64,000 bases of DNA from Cylindrospermum stagnale PCC 7417 (GTDB taxonomy: Bacteria > Cyanobacteriota > Cyanobacteriia > Cyanobacteriales > Nostocaceae), in contig NC_019757.1 of the NCBI RefSeq assembly GCF_000317535.1, positions 4,801,501-4,865,500 on the forward strand, in the 5' to 3' direction. Position 1 is the first letter of the stretch. Each line of letters starts with the position of its first letter. Shown here piece by piece: positions 16,872 to 26,400 of the stretch. The notes under the pieces are model-generated. The model worked only from the letters and a program-made list of their open reading frames with translations, did not search any database and had not been told where the DNA came from. The position numbers and the translations under genes are program-made.

Positions 16872-17852
16872 GTGAAACTAACTTTTATCATTGATCCCAT
16901 CCATCAGCTTGACCCGTGTCACGATACCAGTGTTGCCCTAATGGAAGCAGCGCAAATCCTCGGACACGAAGTTTGGGTGACTCAGGCAAACCTGCTGAGT
17001 GTGTTGGAGGGTAAAGCTTGGGCTATCTTACAGCGGGTAGAAATTGTACCAGTGCAGTTGGTAGAAGGACGTTGGATAGCGGCCAATCCTTGGTATAAGT
17101 TGAGCGATAGCTCCTTAAGTTCCTTGGAAACAATGGATGCCGTATTTATGCGGACAGATCCACCAGTCAATGACTCCTACCTTTATGCCACCTACATTCT
17201 GGATTACGTTGACCAAAACAAAACCCTGGTAATTAACAGTCCCAGTGGCATTCGTGGGGCCAATGAGAAAATGTATGCCCTCCAGTTTACCAATGCGATT
17301 CCAGAAACAATTGTCAGTGCTGATAAGCAGTTTATTCGACAATTTGTTGAAGCCAAGGGGGCGACGATTCTCAAACCACTAGGTAATAAAGCTGGGGAAG
17401 GGATTTTATTTTTGCAATCAGGCGATCGCAACTTCAACTCCATCGTCGAACTCAGTACCTATCAAGGTCGAGTGCCAGTTATGGTGCAAACCTATTTACC
17501 ACAGGCCAAAGAAGGAGACAAGCGGATTATTTTGCTCAATGGCGAACCAATAGGGGCTCTCAACCGTCTTTCCAGTGGTAGTGATTTCCGCAATAATATG
17601 GCAACAGGCGGCACAGTGGCTCAAACTGAAATTACCCCACGGGAGCAGGAAATTTGCGCCCAATTAGCCACAAAACTGCGCCAAGACGGCTTAATTTTTG
17701 TGGGTATCGACGTGATTGGTGGCTATTTGACCGAAGTCAATGTCACCAGTCCCACTGGAATTCGCGAGATCGACCGCCTAGATGGCACTCGCCTTGGTTA
17801 TCAGGTAATTCAATGGGTTGAGCAGACTCTACAAACGAAACAACTAAAATAA
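16872..17852 (+). CDS. gshB: Glutathione synthetase
   Basis: It joins gamma-glutamylcysteine and glycine with ATP to make glutathione. The ATP-grasp enzyme is 326 residues from the GTG at 16872, giving MKLTFIIDPIHQLDPCHDTS, the family start; the in-frame opening 60 bp earlier gives sequence unlike the family. Conserved blocks include VFMRTDPPVNDSYLY, INSPSGIRGANEKMY, ILKPLGNKAGEGI and VNVTSPTGIREIDR. A purine-rich AGGTAGAAAG precedes the GTG. It is probably co-transcribed with grxC. Confidence 0.95.
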   Translation: MKLTFIIDPIHQLDPCHDTSVALMEAAQILGHEVWVTQANLLSVLEGKAWAILQRVEIVPVQLVEGRWIAANPWYKLSDSSLSSLETMDAVFMRTDPPVNDSYLYATYILDYVDQNKTLVINSPSGIRGANEKMYALQFTNAIPETIVSADKQFIRQFVEAKGATILKPLGNKAGEGILFLQSGDRNFNSIVELSTYQGRVPVMVQTYLPQAKEGDKRIILLNGEPIGALNRLSSGSDFRNNMATGGTVAQTEITPREQEICAQLATKLRQDGLIFVGIDVIGGYLTEVNVTSPTGIREIDRLDGTRLGYQVIQWVEQTLQTKQLK

Positions 17853-18236
17853 TTTACAATTACCTACTCTTGTTTCTTAACGTTCTTGGCAATGAAAGCG
17901 GTCAGTTAAAAATATGAAACTCAGCTGCATTCATCTTCATAGATAGCCCCTATTCCTATTTTGAGAACAGGTACTGGTAGAAGTACAAAAGGCTTCTACC
18001 CCCGCTTTCTTTGTTGCCAATACACAGCGGCAAATTCAAGTCAGCAGGCTGCTGCCCAAGTTTATGAGGTCTATGGGTAGCATGGATAAATTTCATCGCC
18101 CATTAACAACATCGGGTATGGCAACATAATTGCTCACCCGTGCTTCTGGTAAAACCCTAAAACTAGCAAATTGTATACAGCACTCAGCTTGATACGAGAC
18201 TGTAAATTTAATCTAAAATCTCAAATCCAAAAACAC
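17853..18236. other. Convergent gap between gshB and ftsZ
   Basis: These 384 bp separate the convergent gshB and ftsZ genes. I see no reading frame, RNA gene or clear terminator in it. Confidence 0.4.
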
Positions 18237-19526
18237 TTAATTTTTTGGTGGTGTACGTCGGCGTTGTAGAAAATCAGGAATATCCAATGCGGGTTTTTCT
18301 TTGGGTTCTGGAGTTGGGCTGGGAGAATTAATCGGAGGCTGTGATGTAGGTCGCTTTTGAGTTGTTGGAGTCACAACTCTAGCGTTAGACGCATTTTGTT
18401 GTGGCACTGCTTGTAATTCGCCTGTAAACCCAGTGGCAATTACGGTAATTCTCACTTCGCCTTGGAGCCTGTCATCAATCACCGCCCCAAAAATAATATT
18501 GGCATTAGGATCAACCACTTCATAGATTGTTTCTGCGGCAGCATTTACTTCATGCAGGGTCAGGTCGCTGCCACCGGTAATATTAAAGACAACGCCTCTA
18601 GCACCTTCAATAGAACATTCTAATAACGGCGAGGAAATAGCAGCGATCGCCGCTTCTCTGGCTCTAGATTTTCCAGAACTCACACCAATCCCCATCAATG
18701 CCGATCCCGCATCTGCCATGACAGCTCGCACATCAGCAAAGTCAACGTTCACCAAGCCGGGGATGGTGATAATGTCAGAAATGCCTTGCACCCCTTGACG
18801 CAACACATCATCTGCATAACGAAAAGCTTCTTGCACAGGCGTCTGTTCGGGGATCACTTCCAACAGCTTGTTGTTGGGGATGATGATCAGGGTATCCACC
18901 CGACTTTTTAGTCCTTCAATACCTTGCTCTGCTTGGCTAGTGCGGCGACGTCCCTCGAAGACAAATGGACGTGTTACTACGCCGACAGTCAGAGCGCCCA
19001 TTTCTTTTGCTACTTCTGCCACAATCGGGGCTGCACCTGTACCAGTACCACCCCCCATACCAGCTGTAATAAATACTAGATCAGCACCCTCTAAAGCTGT
19101 GGCAATCTCGTCCCGTGATTCCTCCGCTGCCTTTTGACCAATGGCCGGATTACCCCCTGCGCCTAAACCCCGCGTCAGCTTCTGTCCGATTTGCAACCGA
19201 CTAGGAGCGCCAGCTAAGGTAAGAGCTTGAGCATCAGTGTTAATTGACCAAAACTCCACCCCAGAGACATCAGACTCGATCATGCGGTTAACAGCATTGC
19301 CACCGCCACCACCCACACCAATCACTTTGATGTTGGCAACCCGACCAGGAACAATCTCGCCAATGCGGCTATTTTCAGCAGACATCTTTTTACTATCGTG
19401 ATTTTGTCCGTAGTTCAGCCCAGAATTATTAAAGGGGTTGGTCGAGTTAACTGCCAGAGAGAACCCTGGCTGTCCCACAGATTGGGAGTTTTTATAGGTA
19501 AGCCCTTGGTTATTATCAAGTGTCAT
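18237..19526 (-). CDS. ftsZ: Cell division GTPase FtsZ
   Basis: FtsZ polymerises into the cytokinetic ring. Starting at ATG 19526 ([17 protein letters not shown]) it has 429 residues; an upstream in-frame TTG adds only four. The N-terminal 60 residues are a long variable extension typical of Anabaena-type FtsZ. GTP-binding signatures follow: [14 protein letters not shown], the tubulin motif [10 protein letters not shown], and NVDFADVR in the T7 loop. A proline-rich linker leads to the conserved C-terminal peptide [10 protein letters not shown], which binds membrane anchors. ftsQ lies upstream on the same strand, but separated by more than 900 bp. Confidence 0.98.
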   Translation of the reverse strand: MTLDNNQGLTYKNSQSVGQPGFSLAVNSTNPFNNSGLNYGQNHDSKKMSAENSRIGEIVPGRVANIKVIGVGGGGGNAVNRMIESDVSGVEFWSINTDAQALTLAGAPSRLQIGQKLTRGLGAGGNPAIGQKAAEESRDEIATALEGADLVFITAGMGGGTGTGAAPIVAEVAKEMGALTVGVVTRPFVFEGRRRTSQAEQGIEGLKSRVDTLIIIPNNKLLEVIPEQTPVQEAFRYADDVLRQGVQGISDIITIPGLVNVDFADVRAVMADAGSALMGIGVSSGKSRAREAAIAAISSPLLECSIEGARGVVFNITGGSDLTLHEVNAAAETIYEVVDPNANIIFGAVIDDRLQGEVRITVIATGFTGELQAVPQQNASNARVVTPTTQKRPTSQPPINSPSPTPEPKEKPALDIPDFLQRRRTPPKN

Positions 19527-20475
19527 TGGATTTGTCAAAAGTAGATAAACGACTTTTTCAGGTGCTATTCACCTAAGAGTCAACTATAGTTTGACACTGC
19601 CACAATCTATGGCACTGTTCTTTATTGTGCTCACTACTTCCAACCCTAGCAGGATTGGAGATGCGATGATTAGCTAGGGGATAAGCCTTGAATGCAGCTG
19701 ATTGCGCTCCGCGCAGTGCTGTCGGCAATCCCACAGCTAATTCTAGAGAAGTATACCGACATTTATCGATAATTGTTCTGTATAGCTTCCACCAGACATT
19801 AATATCTTCATTGTTATGTTGCCCCTTTGGCACAGTATACCTTTGGCATTTCCAATGCCCTCCCCCTATTTCTGCTAAGAATTTAGATTGGTCATTAATT
19901 TTACAACTATCGGTGTTGTTTTTTTCTCGTTAACCGCTGAAACTACTGCTGTATTTTTGTATAGACTGTCATCTGCACAGAAAACTTCGAGCCGATGTCC
20001 CAGGAGCAATGCTTACAGAACGTTGGGCGGCGTTTCCTTTTGCCACTCTTGATTTTGCGAAATCGTCTGGATCTGTGTCCCCAACTAACCAAAGCCAGAG
20101 TGCCTTTAGCTGTGTACTTGGGTGACTAGTGTCTTTTCCTTGTGAGTCAGATATTAATGAAAAACTCACGAATTTTTCTCTTTTACGCGCTGGGTTCAGT
20201 CACGGATTGATTAGGCAAAAGGCATTTTGCACACCAGTCACCATCATCAGATTGTCTAACATCTTGTACTCCATCACTAGATGTTAGGGTAACAATTAAG
20301 GATCTTTAACTGCAAAAGCAACTTTCATCATTGATCCTCCTAATTTTAATTAAAATTTAATGCCAATTTTCATTTGGGTTGCTGTGGCACTGAAAATAAT
20401 CAATATATTTATTTATCAGCATAAAACGCCTTAATTTACGAGGAGCGGTTGATACATTAAACACGCTAGATATAT
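19527..20475. other. Long gap between ftsQ and ftsZ
   Basis: These 949 bp separate two division genes that read in the same direction. The short reading frames in it (for example 19573-19833 and 19969-20169, reverse strand) look random and are not called. It probably holds the ftsZ promoter or promoters, which are known to be complex in Anabaena; no confident -10/-35 pair was picked out. Confidence 0.45.
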
Positions 20476-20486
20476 CTAGCGTGTTT
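20459..20486 (-). terminator. 28-bp perfect palindrome at the end of ftsQ
   Basis: AAACACGCTAGATA followed by its exact reverse complement makes a 28-bp palindrome that contains the ftsQ stop codon (TAG at 20476-20478). On the reverse strand it is followed by TTTAATGTAT, so it can serve as a terminator, though the T-run is short. Confidence 0.65.
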
Positions 20487-21315
20487 GGGAGTTAACCTGC
20501 TGTTTGTTTTGGTTCATTTGTACTAATGGAAATTCGGGATTTTTCAGATCAATGTACTCTATTTGACTGGGATTGAGTTTTGTGGGTAGATGGCGCATTT
20601 GGGCAAGTACCTTGATTTGTTCAGGCAACTGGGTAATGAAGGCACCGAGATGCACCTTTCCTAGTTCTGTTTTCAAAATTAAATTTGTGGGATCTTGGCA
20701 ATTAATTTCCATGACTTTCACGGAACTTTGGCTGACAGCTTGATAAATCTGAGTCCAGTAGGGGCGGTATTTTTCTGGTGAGCCAATAACTTTGAGACTG
20801 GGCAATTTTGCTGTCGGATTAAGTGACTTGTATTTTTCTAAAGGCATCAAAACCCCACTGGCATCTAGTAAGCGTTGCTCTTTTTGAGTTTGGGCGATGG
20901 CCTCCGGCACTGCACGCAGCGCGATCGCCACTGGTACTCGTTCCTTGATTTCGATCATTAACCCAGGAGGAAACAGACGACGGCTGACAGTGGCTTGGGC
21001 AATAGTCGGTTGTTGCTGCAAAGATTTGGCGATCGCATTCGGTTCAATCCGCCACAAAGACTGAGGGTAAGATAGCACCAGCAGTGATTGAATCACCTTA
21101 TCTGACAGTAATTGATTGCCTGACTTGATTACTATTTGTGCAGGAGCATTTAGCACCCACATAGGTTGAATTGCCGCCCACAGCAATCCACCAGCCAGAC
21201 CTGTAACGGCAAAAGTTCGCCAAATAGCCTGAATAATTTTCATCTGCCGCTGCCGACGTAATTTCTTACGACGCTGGGCTAAATCCGTGCGGGAAACTGA
21301 TACTATGCCAGCCAT
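20476..21315 (-). CDS. ftsQ: Cell division protein FtsQ/DivIB
   Basis: Bitopic divisome protein, 279 residues. A basic cytoplasmic N-terminus (RRKKLRRQRQMK) is followed by one membrane helix near 29-48 (AVTGLAGGLLWAAI). A periplasmic POTRA-like domain follows (SGNQLLSDKVIQSLL, RRLFPPGLMIEIKERVP) and then the FtsQ beta domain. It links early and late divisome proteins. Its stop codon lies inside a perfect palindrome. It is in the usual order before ftsZ. Confidence 0.92.
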   Translation of the reverse strand: MAGIVSVSRTDLAQRRKKLRRQRQMKIIQAIWRTFAVTGLAGGLLWAAIQPMWVLNAPAQIVIKSGNQLLSDKVIQSLLVLSYPQSLWRIEPNAIAKSLQQQPTIAQATVSRRLFPPGLMIEIKERVPVAIALRAVPEAIAQTQKEQRLLDASGVLMPLEKYKSLNPTAKLPSLKVIGSPEKYRPYWTQIYQAVSQSSVKVMEINCQDPTNLILKTELGKVHLGAFITQLPEQIKVLAQMRHLPTKLNPSQIEYIDLKNPEFPLVQMNQNKQQVNSQTR

Positions 21316-21697
21316 TCAAACCCCTTTCTAGTTTCAGTCCAAATTCTTGGTGGGATCTTAATCAACACCCACCGTTATACATTTACCTTAGACTAAGGCA
21401 AGTTGCACAGTTCTGTGTAGTTGTACGCGATAGAAACCGGTAAAAGCTAGAAATTGTTAAAAGCGCAACAGCATATCCAAAAAGGACGGATACAATTAAC
21501 CTATCAGGGACGACGAATAAATCTCTACCATGCTACAGAAAAAATACTGTCAGCGATGGCGCAAAGCGCCCGCGCCTCGATCACTGTTTTTTTTGCATGA
21601 CACAACCGAAAAAGCAAGTTAATTATCTGCTTGCATACTGGGTAGAGAGATTTTGAATAACAACATACGAATCAAACCGCATCTACATCGCATCTAC
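21316..21697. other. Divergent gap between ftsQ and the second ATPase gene
   Basis: These 382 bp have no convincing gene. A CGCAAAGCGCCCGCGCC-type GC-rich piece near 21555-21575 looks like a fragment of a dispersed repeat. Confidence 0.35.
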
Positions 21698-23029
21698 ATG
21701 AGAACTCCACTGAATTTGTCACGGTTTTATAAAGCTTGTAACCCTAGCTACACACTAAATATGGGTGACAAGCTAGAACGGCAGTACTATATAGATTTTG
21801 CTGATGTACGTGGTTGCAAGATTGTTGAAGAATTGCAACGGACTATCAGCCGTATTTCTCCCGATGAGCCGACCTGCCAATTATTTACAGGTCATATTGG
21901 CTGCGGTAAATCCACAGAGTTGCAGCGCCTCAAAGCAGAACTGGAAGTAGCAGGATTTCATGTAGTCTATTTTGAATCCAGTCAAGACCTGGATATGGCT
22001 GATATTGATGTCAGCGATATTTTGCTGAGTGTAGCCCGTCAAGTCAGTTTCAGTTTAGAAGCAATTGGCATCAAGCTAAAACCGGGTTATTTCACCAATT
22101 TGTTTAAAGAAATAGGCGATTTTTTGCAAAGCCCCATTGAGCTTTCTGGAGAAGCTGAGTTGTCCTTAGGTATTGCCAAAATTACTGCCAAAACCAAAGA
22201 TAGCGCCCAGACGCGTAATCAACTCAGACAATATCTAGAACCCCGTACCAATAGTATTTTGCAAGCGATTAACGAAGAGTTATTAGAAAAAGCTGTTCAA
22301 CAGCTCAAACAACGGGGCCAAAAAGGACTGGTGGTGATCGTAGATAACTTGGATCGAGTGGATATGCGTCCTGTAGCATCCGGACGTACGCAACCAGAGT
22401 ACCTCTTTATCGACCGAGGCGAACAGTTACGCCGACTCAAATGTCACGTAGTTTACACAATTCCCTTAGCGTTAATTTTTTCCAATGAGTACGAGACATT
22501 GAAAAATCGATTGGGTGGAGGTATTGCACCTAAGATACTGCCAATGGTATTAGTGCGGCAAAGAGACGGCAGTGATCACGAACCAGGAATGTCACTATTG
22601 CGCCAGCTAGTCTTAGCAAGAGCTTTTCCAGAAGTTTCCTGGAATGCCAGACCATTATTAATCACAGAGTTATTCGAGCATCCAGAAACCCTAGATCGAA
22701 TATGCCGCGTCAGTGGTGGTCACATTCGTAACTTATTGGGTTTGCTTTATAGCTGTCTGCAACGGCAAGATCCACCTTTTTCCAAGAACTGTTTAGAAGC
22801 CGTGATTAAAGACTACCGAGATGACTTGCTATTAGCTATTGATGAATACCAGTGGGATTTACTGTTTGAAGTAGTGCAGAAGCAGAGTGTTAAAGGCGAG
22901 TCTGACTACCAGAGCTTACTGCGAAGTATGTATCTATTTGAATACCGTGATCCTCAAGGGCGCTGGTTTGGTATCAGTCCAGCATTGGCAGAAACACAAA
23001 AAGTTCTCGCCTGGCAAAACAACAAGTAG
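21698..23029 (+). CDS. P-loop ATPase of the second two-gene module
   Basis: It has 443 residues from ATG 21698 (MRTPLNLSRFYKACNPSY); an in-frame TTG at 21653 would add 15 residues without family support. It is homologous along its length to the ATPases at 8096 and 41784: FADVRG near the N-terminus, Walker A GHIGCGKST at 65-73, Walker B-like LVVIVDNLDRV, strand HVVYTIPLA, SGGHIRNLLGL, and the C-terminal LFEYRDPQGRWFGISPAL. It is followed after 390 bp by the 1669-residue protein. Unlike the other two modules the genes do not overlap, so co-transcription is less certain. Confidence 0.85.
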   Translation: MRTPLNLSRFYKACNPSYTLNMGDKLERQYYIDFADVRGCKIVEELQRTISRISPDEPTCQLFTGHIGCGKSTELQRLKAELEVAGFHVVYFESSQDLDMADIDVSDILLSVARQVSFSLEAIGIKLKPGYFTNLFKEIGDFLQSPIELSGEAELSLGIAKITAKTKDSAQTRNQLRQYLEPRTNSILQAINEELLEKAVQQLKQRGQKGLVVIVDNLDRVDMRPVASGRTQPEYLFIDRGEQLRRLKCHVVYTIPLALIFSNEYETLKNRLGGGIAPKILPMVLVRQRDGSDHEPGMSLLRQLVLARAFPEVSWNARPLLITELFEHPETLDRICRVSGGHIRNLLGLLYSCLQRQDPPFSKNCLEAVIKDYRDDLLLAIDEYQWDLLFEVVQKQSVKGESDYQSLLRSMYLFEYRDPQGRWFGISPALAETQKVLAWQNNK

Positions 23030-23419
23030 CAATATCAGAGTCTAAGAAATTCAAAATCACTGAAGTTCTGATGTCACCGACAAGCTGTCCTCTGTCGGAC
23101 AGTGGGTTGCACAGAAAAATTTGCTCTCCATCGGGTACTTTCTCCCCCATGGCGTTTCTGTCTCTGACTTGTAGTGTTTTAGACTGCGATTTGTCGGTAA
23201 AGGAGGCGCTGTAGTCAAACACGCAAGATACAAGCAGAACTTCAGAGATTTTCCTCTATTGTCACAACTACTTTGTAAACCCATAGAGGGTGCCTTCCCT
23301 TACTCTAAAAGAGAACTAGTAAGGTAGAGTAGCAACTGGTGTGCGACTCAGGACGAGTGCGCCTTTGTGATTGTGGGTGTGGTATTTTTTCTTTTTCCTT
23401 TCTAGCTTGATTTTTAGTT
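23030..23419. other. Gap between second ATPase and its large partner
   Basis: These 390 bp have no credible gene. TCTGTCGGACAG near 23089 and GTCGGTAAAGG near 23190 are short repeat-like pieces. A promoter for the large gene may be here, but I cannot identify one. Confidence 0.35.
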
Positions 23420-26400
23420 ATGACAAAGCGGCAATTTACAGCAGCGATCACCAACGAAAATCAGCTTGCTCTGCAAAGGCTGATTCGAGCGATCGCGCTT
23501 TCCAAAGGTCAGTTTGCCCTGATTTTAGTCAGGTGTAACTATGGTCACCTACGCGGGCAATTATTGGAAAATCTCCGCTCCATCACCAAAGACATCAATT
23601 TACGGGAAATCCATCTCCAGCCATCAACTACTGCCTTACATAGCACAATAGTCTCAGAACTTTTTCTAGATAATCCTGCTGTACTCACAGACTCTTTACC
23701 ATCAGCTGTAATGGTTTTTGGTCTGGAGTCAATTACCAACATCGACGACTTACTTACTGGCATCAACCAAGCACGAGATATCTATGCCGCGACCTTACGC
23801 TTTCCATTAGTGTTGTGGCTACAAGATGAAGTGGCATCATCGCTTTCCAGATTAGCACCCGATTTTAAAAGCTGGGCAGCAACTACCATCAAATTTGAAA
23901 TGACCAAAGCAGATTTAATCGCTTTGATCTGCCAAGAGACAGAATATCTATTTACCAAAGTTTTAGAGGTGGGCGCAAACAGATTTTTATCTAATGCATC
24001 CCTAGATTTAGATCCCAACTCCCAACATCGCCACGAAATTGAGTCGGCTCGCAATGATTTGCGGCGCTTGTATGGTGTCAAATTAGAACCAATATTAGAA
24101 GCAAATTTAGAATTTGTATTGGGGCGTGATGAATATGCTAACGATAAAATCTATGATGCCATAGCCCATTATCAAAAAAGCCGAGTGCTTTGGCAACTGT
24201 CTCTGAGTACAGAGGAGAATCGAGAACTAAATTCCCCTAATCTTCAAAAGCAAGCGGTAGTACTATTCCATCTAGGGCTTTGTTATCGTCGAATGGCAGA
24301 TTTATACCAAGGTGCTAACAGTAGCTACTGGCAAGATGCTCTATTGTGGTTTAAGCAATGTTTGGATGTATTGTTCGAGGCACAAAGACAAGACTTAGTC
24401 GCCAAATTTATTTTGCCAGTTTGTGAAATACTGCAACGCTTACAAGCTTGGAAAGACTTAGAAGAACTAGCCCAAAAATCATTACGGCTGCATGAAACTT
24501 ATGGTGATACCGCGCAAATTGCTCAAGATTATGGCTTTTTGGCAGCTGTGGCAGCGGCTAAGTCGAATTGGGTGCTAGCTCATGAATTAGCGAATACAGC
24601 ACTTTCGATCTCAGAAGTGGCAACAGAAGTTTCTCTGCAAGATACTTTGCGAACGCGGCATCAGGAAAGTTGGTATCTTTTGCTGCTAGCACAAGCCCAG
24701 CGGCATCTGGGTGAGTGGGAGGAAGCGATCAATAACCTGGAATGGGCGAAGATAGTCTGTGAGCTACAGTATGAGCCGTTACTTTACTTATCCATTCTTG
24801 AAGAATTGCGATCTCTCTACTTTTTTGAGCGTCATGACTATGCAGAAGCCTTTAGCCTCAAGCAAGAAAAAATTCAAATAGAACATCAATATGGCTTCCG
24901 TGCTTTCATCGGCGCCAGTCAATTGCAACCGCAACGCTACAGACTTAATCCAGTCTTAGATCCGCAAAAAATCCCGTTTGTTCCTGAGGAAGTTGCCCAA
25001 GAAATATCTACTTCCGGGCGGCAGCAAGATGTCAATCGATTAATTGAAAGAATTACCCGTGCCGACTATAAACTCACAGTAATTCATGGTCCGTCAGGTG
25101 TGGGCAAAAGTTCAATTCTCAAAGCAGGTTTAGTACCGGCATTGAAGGGAAAAGTCATTGGTGAACGCATTCCTTTGCCGATTGTTTTATCTGTTTATAC
25201 TGATTGGGTTCTATCCTTGGGACAGGTTATTAAGCAGACCCTAGCAAATACAGAAATATCAGTTCCCCTAGAAATTAACACAACTATAATTCTTGAAACA
25301 ATTCGGTTAATATCTGCACAGAATTATACAATTATTCTCATATTTGACCAATTTGAAGAATTTTTCTTCAATAGTACTGTTCCCACCCAAAGAATCCAAT
25401 TTTATGAGTTTTTCATTGAATGTTTAAATATTCCCTATGTAAAAACCATTTTGTCATTAAGGGAAGATTATTTGCATTATTTGTTAGAACTTGAGCGTTT
25501 GAGCAAAAATAATAGTGATAGTCCACATCATTTAGGAGTAATTAACAAAAACATCTTAGATAAGGATATTCGCTACTACTTAGGAAATTTCAATTACCAG
25601 GATGCAATCAGCATCATTCATGGTTTGACACAGCGTTCCCATTATGAAATTAATGATGAATTAATTAACCAATTAGTGCAGGATTTAGCAGGAAAAATAA
25701 ACGAAGTTCATCCGATTGAATTACAAATAGTTGGTGCTCAACTGCAAGCAGAAAATATTACTACACTCCAACAGTACAAGCTTTGTGGCGGGTCAGAAAA
25801 ACTAGTAGAACGCTGGTTAGAGGAAGTTATCCAAGATTGCGGGCAGGAAAACGAAGAGCTAAGTTGGAGATTATTATTTGAGTTAACTGATGAAAAAGGC
25901 ACACGACCATTAAAAACTAAAGCTGATTTAGCGATCGCCCTAGGCAATAATCTTGATTTTGACGAAATCCTGGACTTTGACTCAGTTTGGGAATTGATTT
26001 TAGAGATTTTGGTCGGTTCCGGGTTGGTGTTGCGAGTTAGAGAAGAGTTAGGCGATCGCTACCAACTGGTTCACGATTACTTAGTAGAACCGATTCGCCA
26101 AAAAAATAACTATGGCATAGTTGCCGAGTTAGAAAAAGTAAAAATTGAAAAAACTAGAGCTGAAGTTGCTCAAAGGCTGAGTCAAGAGCAGCTAAATTTG
26201 GCTTTACAGCAGCGATTGCGAGAAGCACGGATAGTAGGTTTAGCCCTGGCAATGATGGCGGGGACGATAGGTGCTCTATGGTGGCAAGCCGATTTACAGA
26301 AAAGGGCAGCCCTGCGCCAGACTCTGCGAGCTGAACGCAGCGAAACCAACTTGAAAATTAGTGGAATTGCTGCCGCTAGTGAAGCTCTGTTTACCTCTAA

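Noticed and set aside
19573-20169. Short frames in the ftsQ-ftsZ gap
   Set aside because: Composition is random-looking, no ribosome-binding site, and no family recognised.
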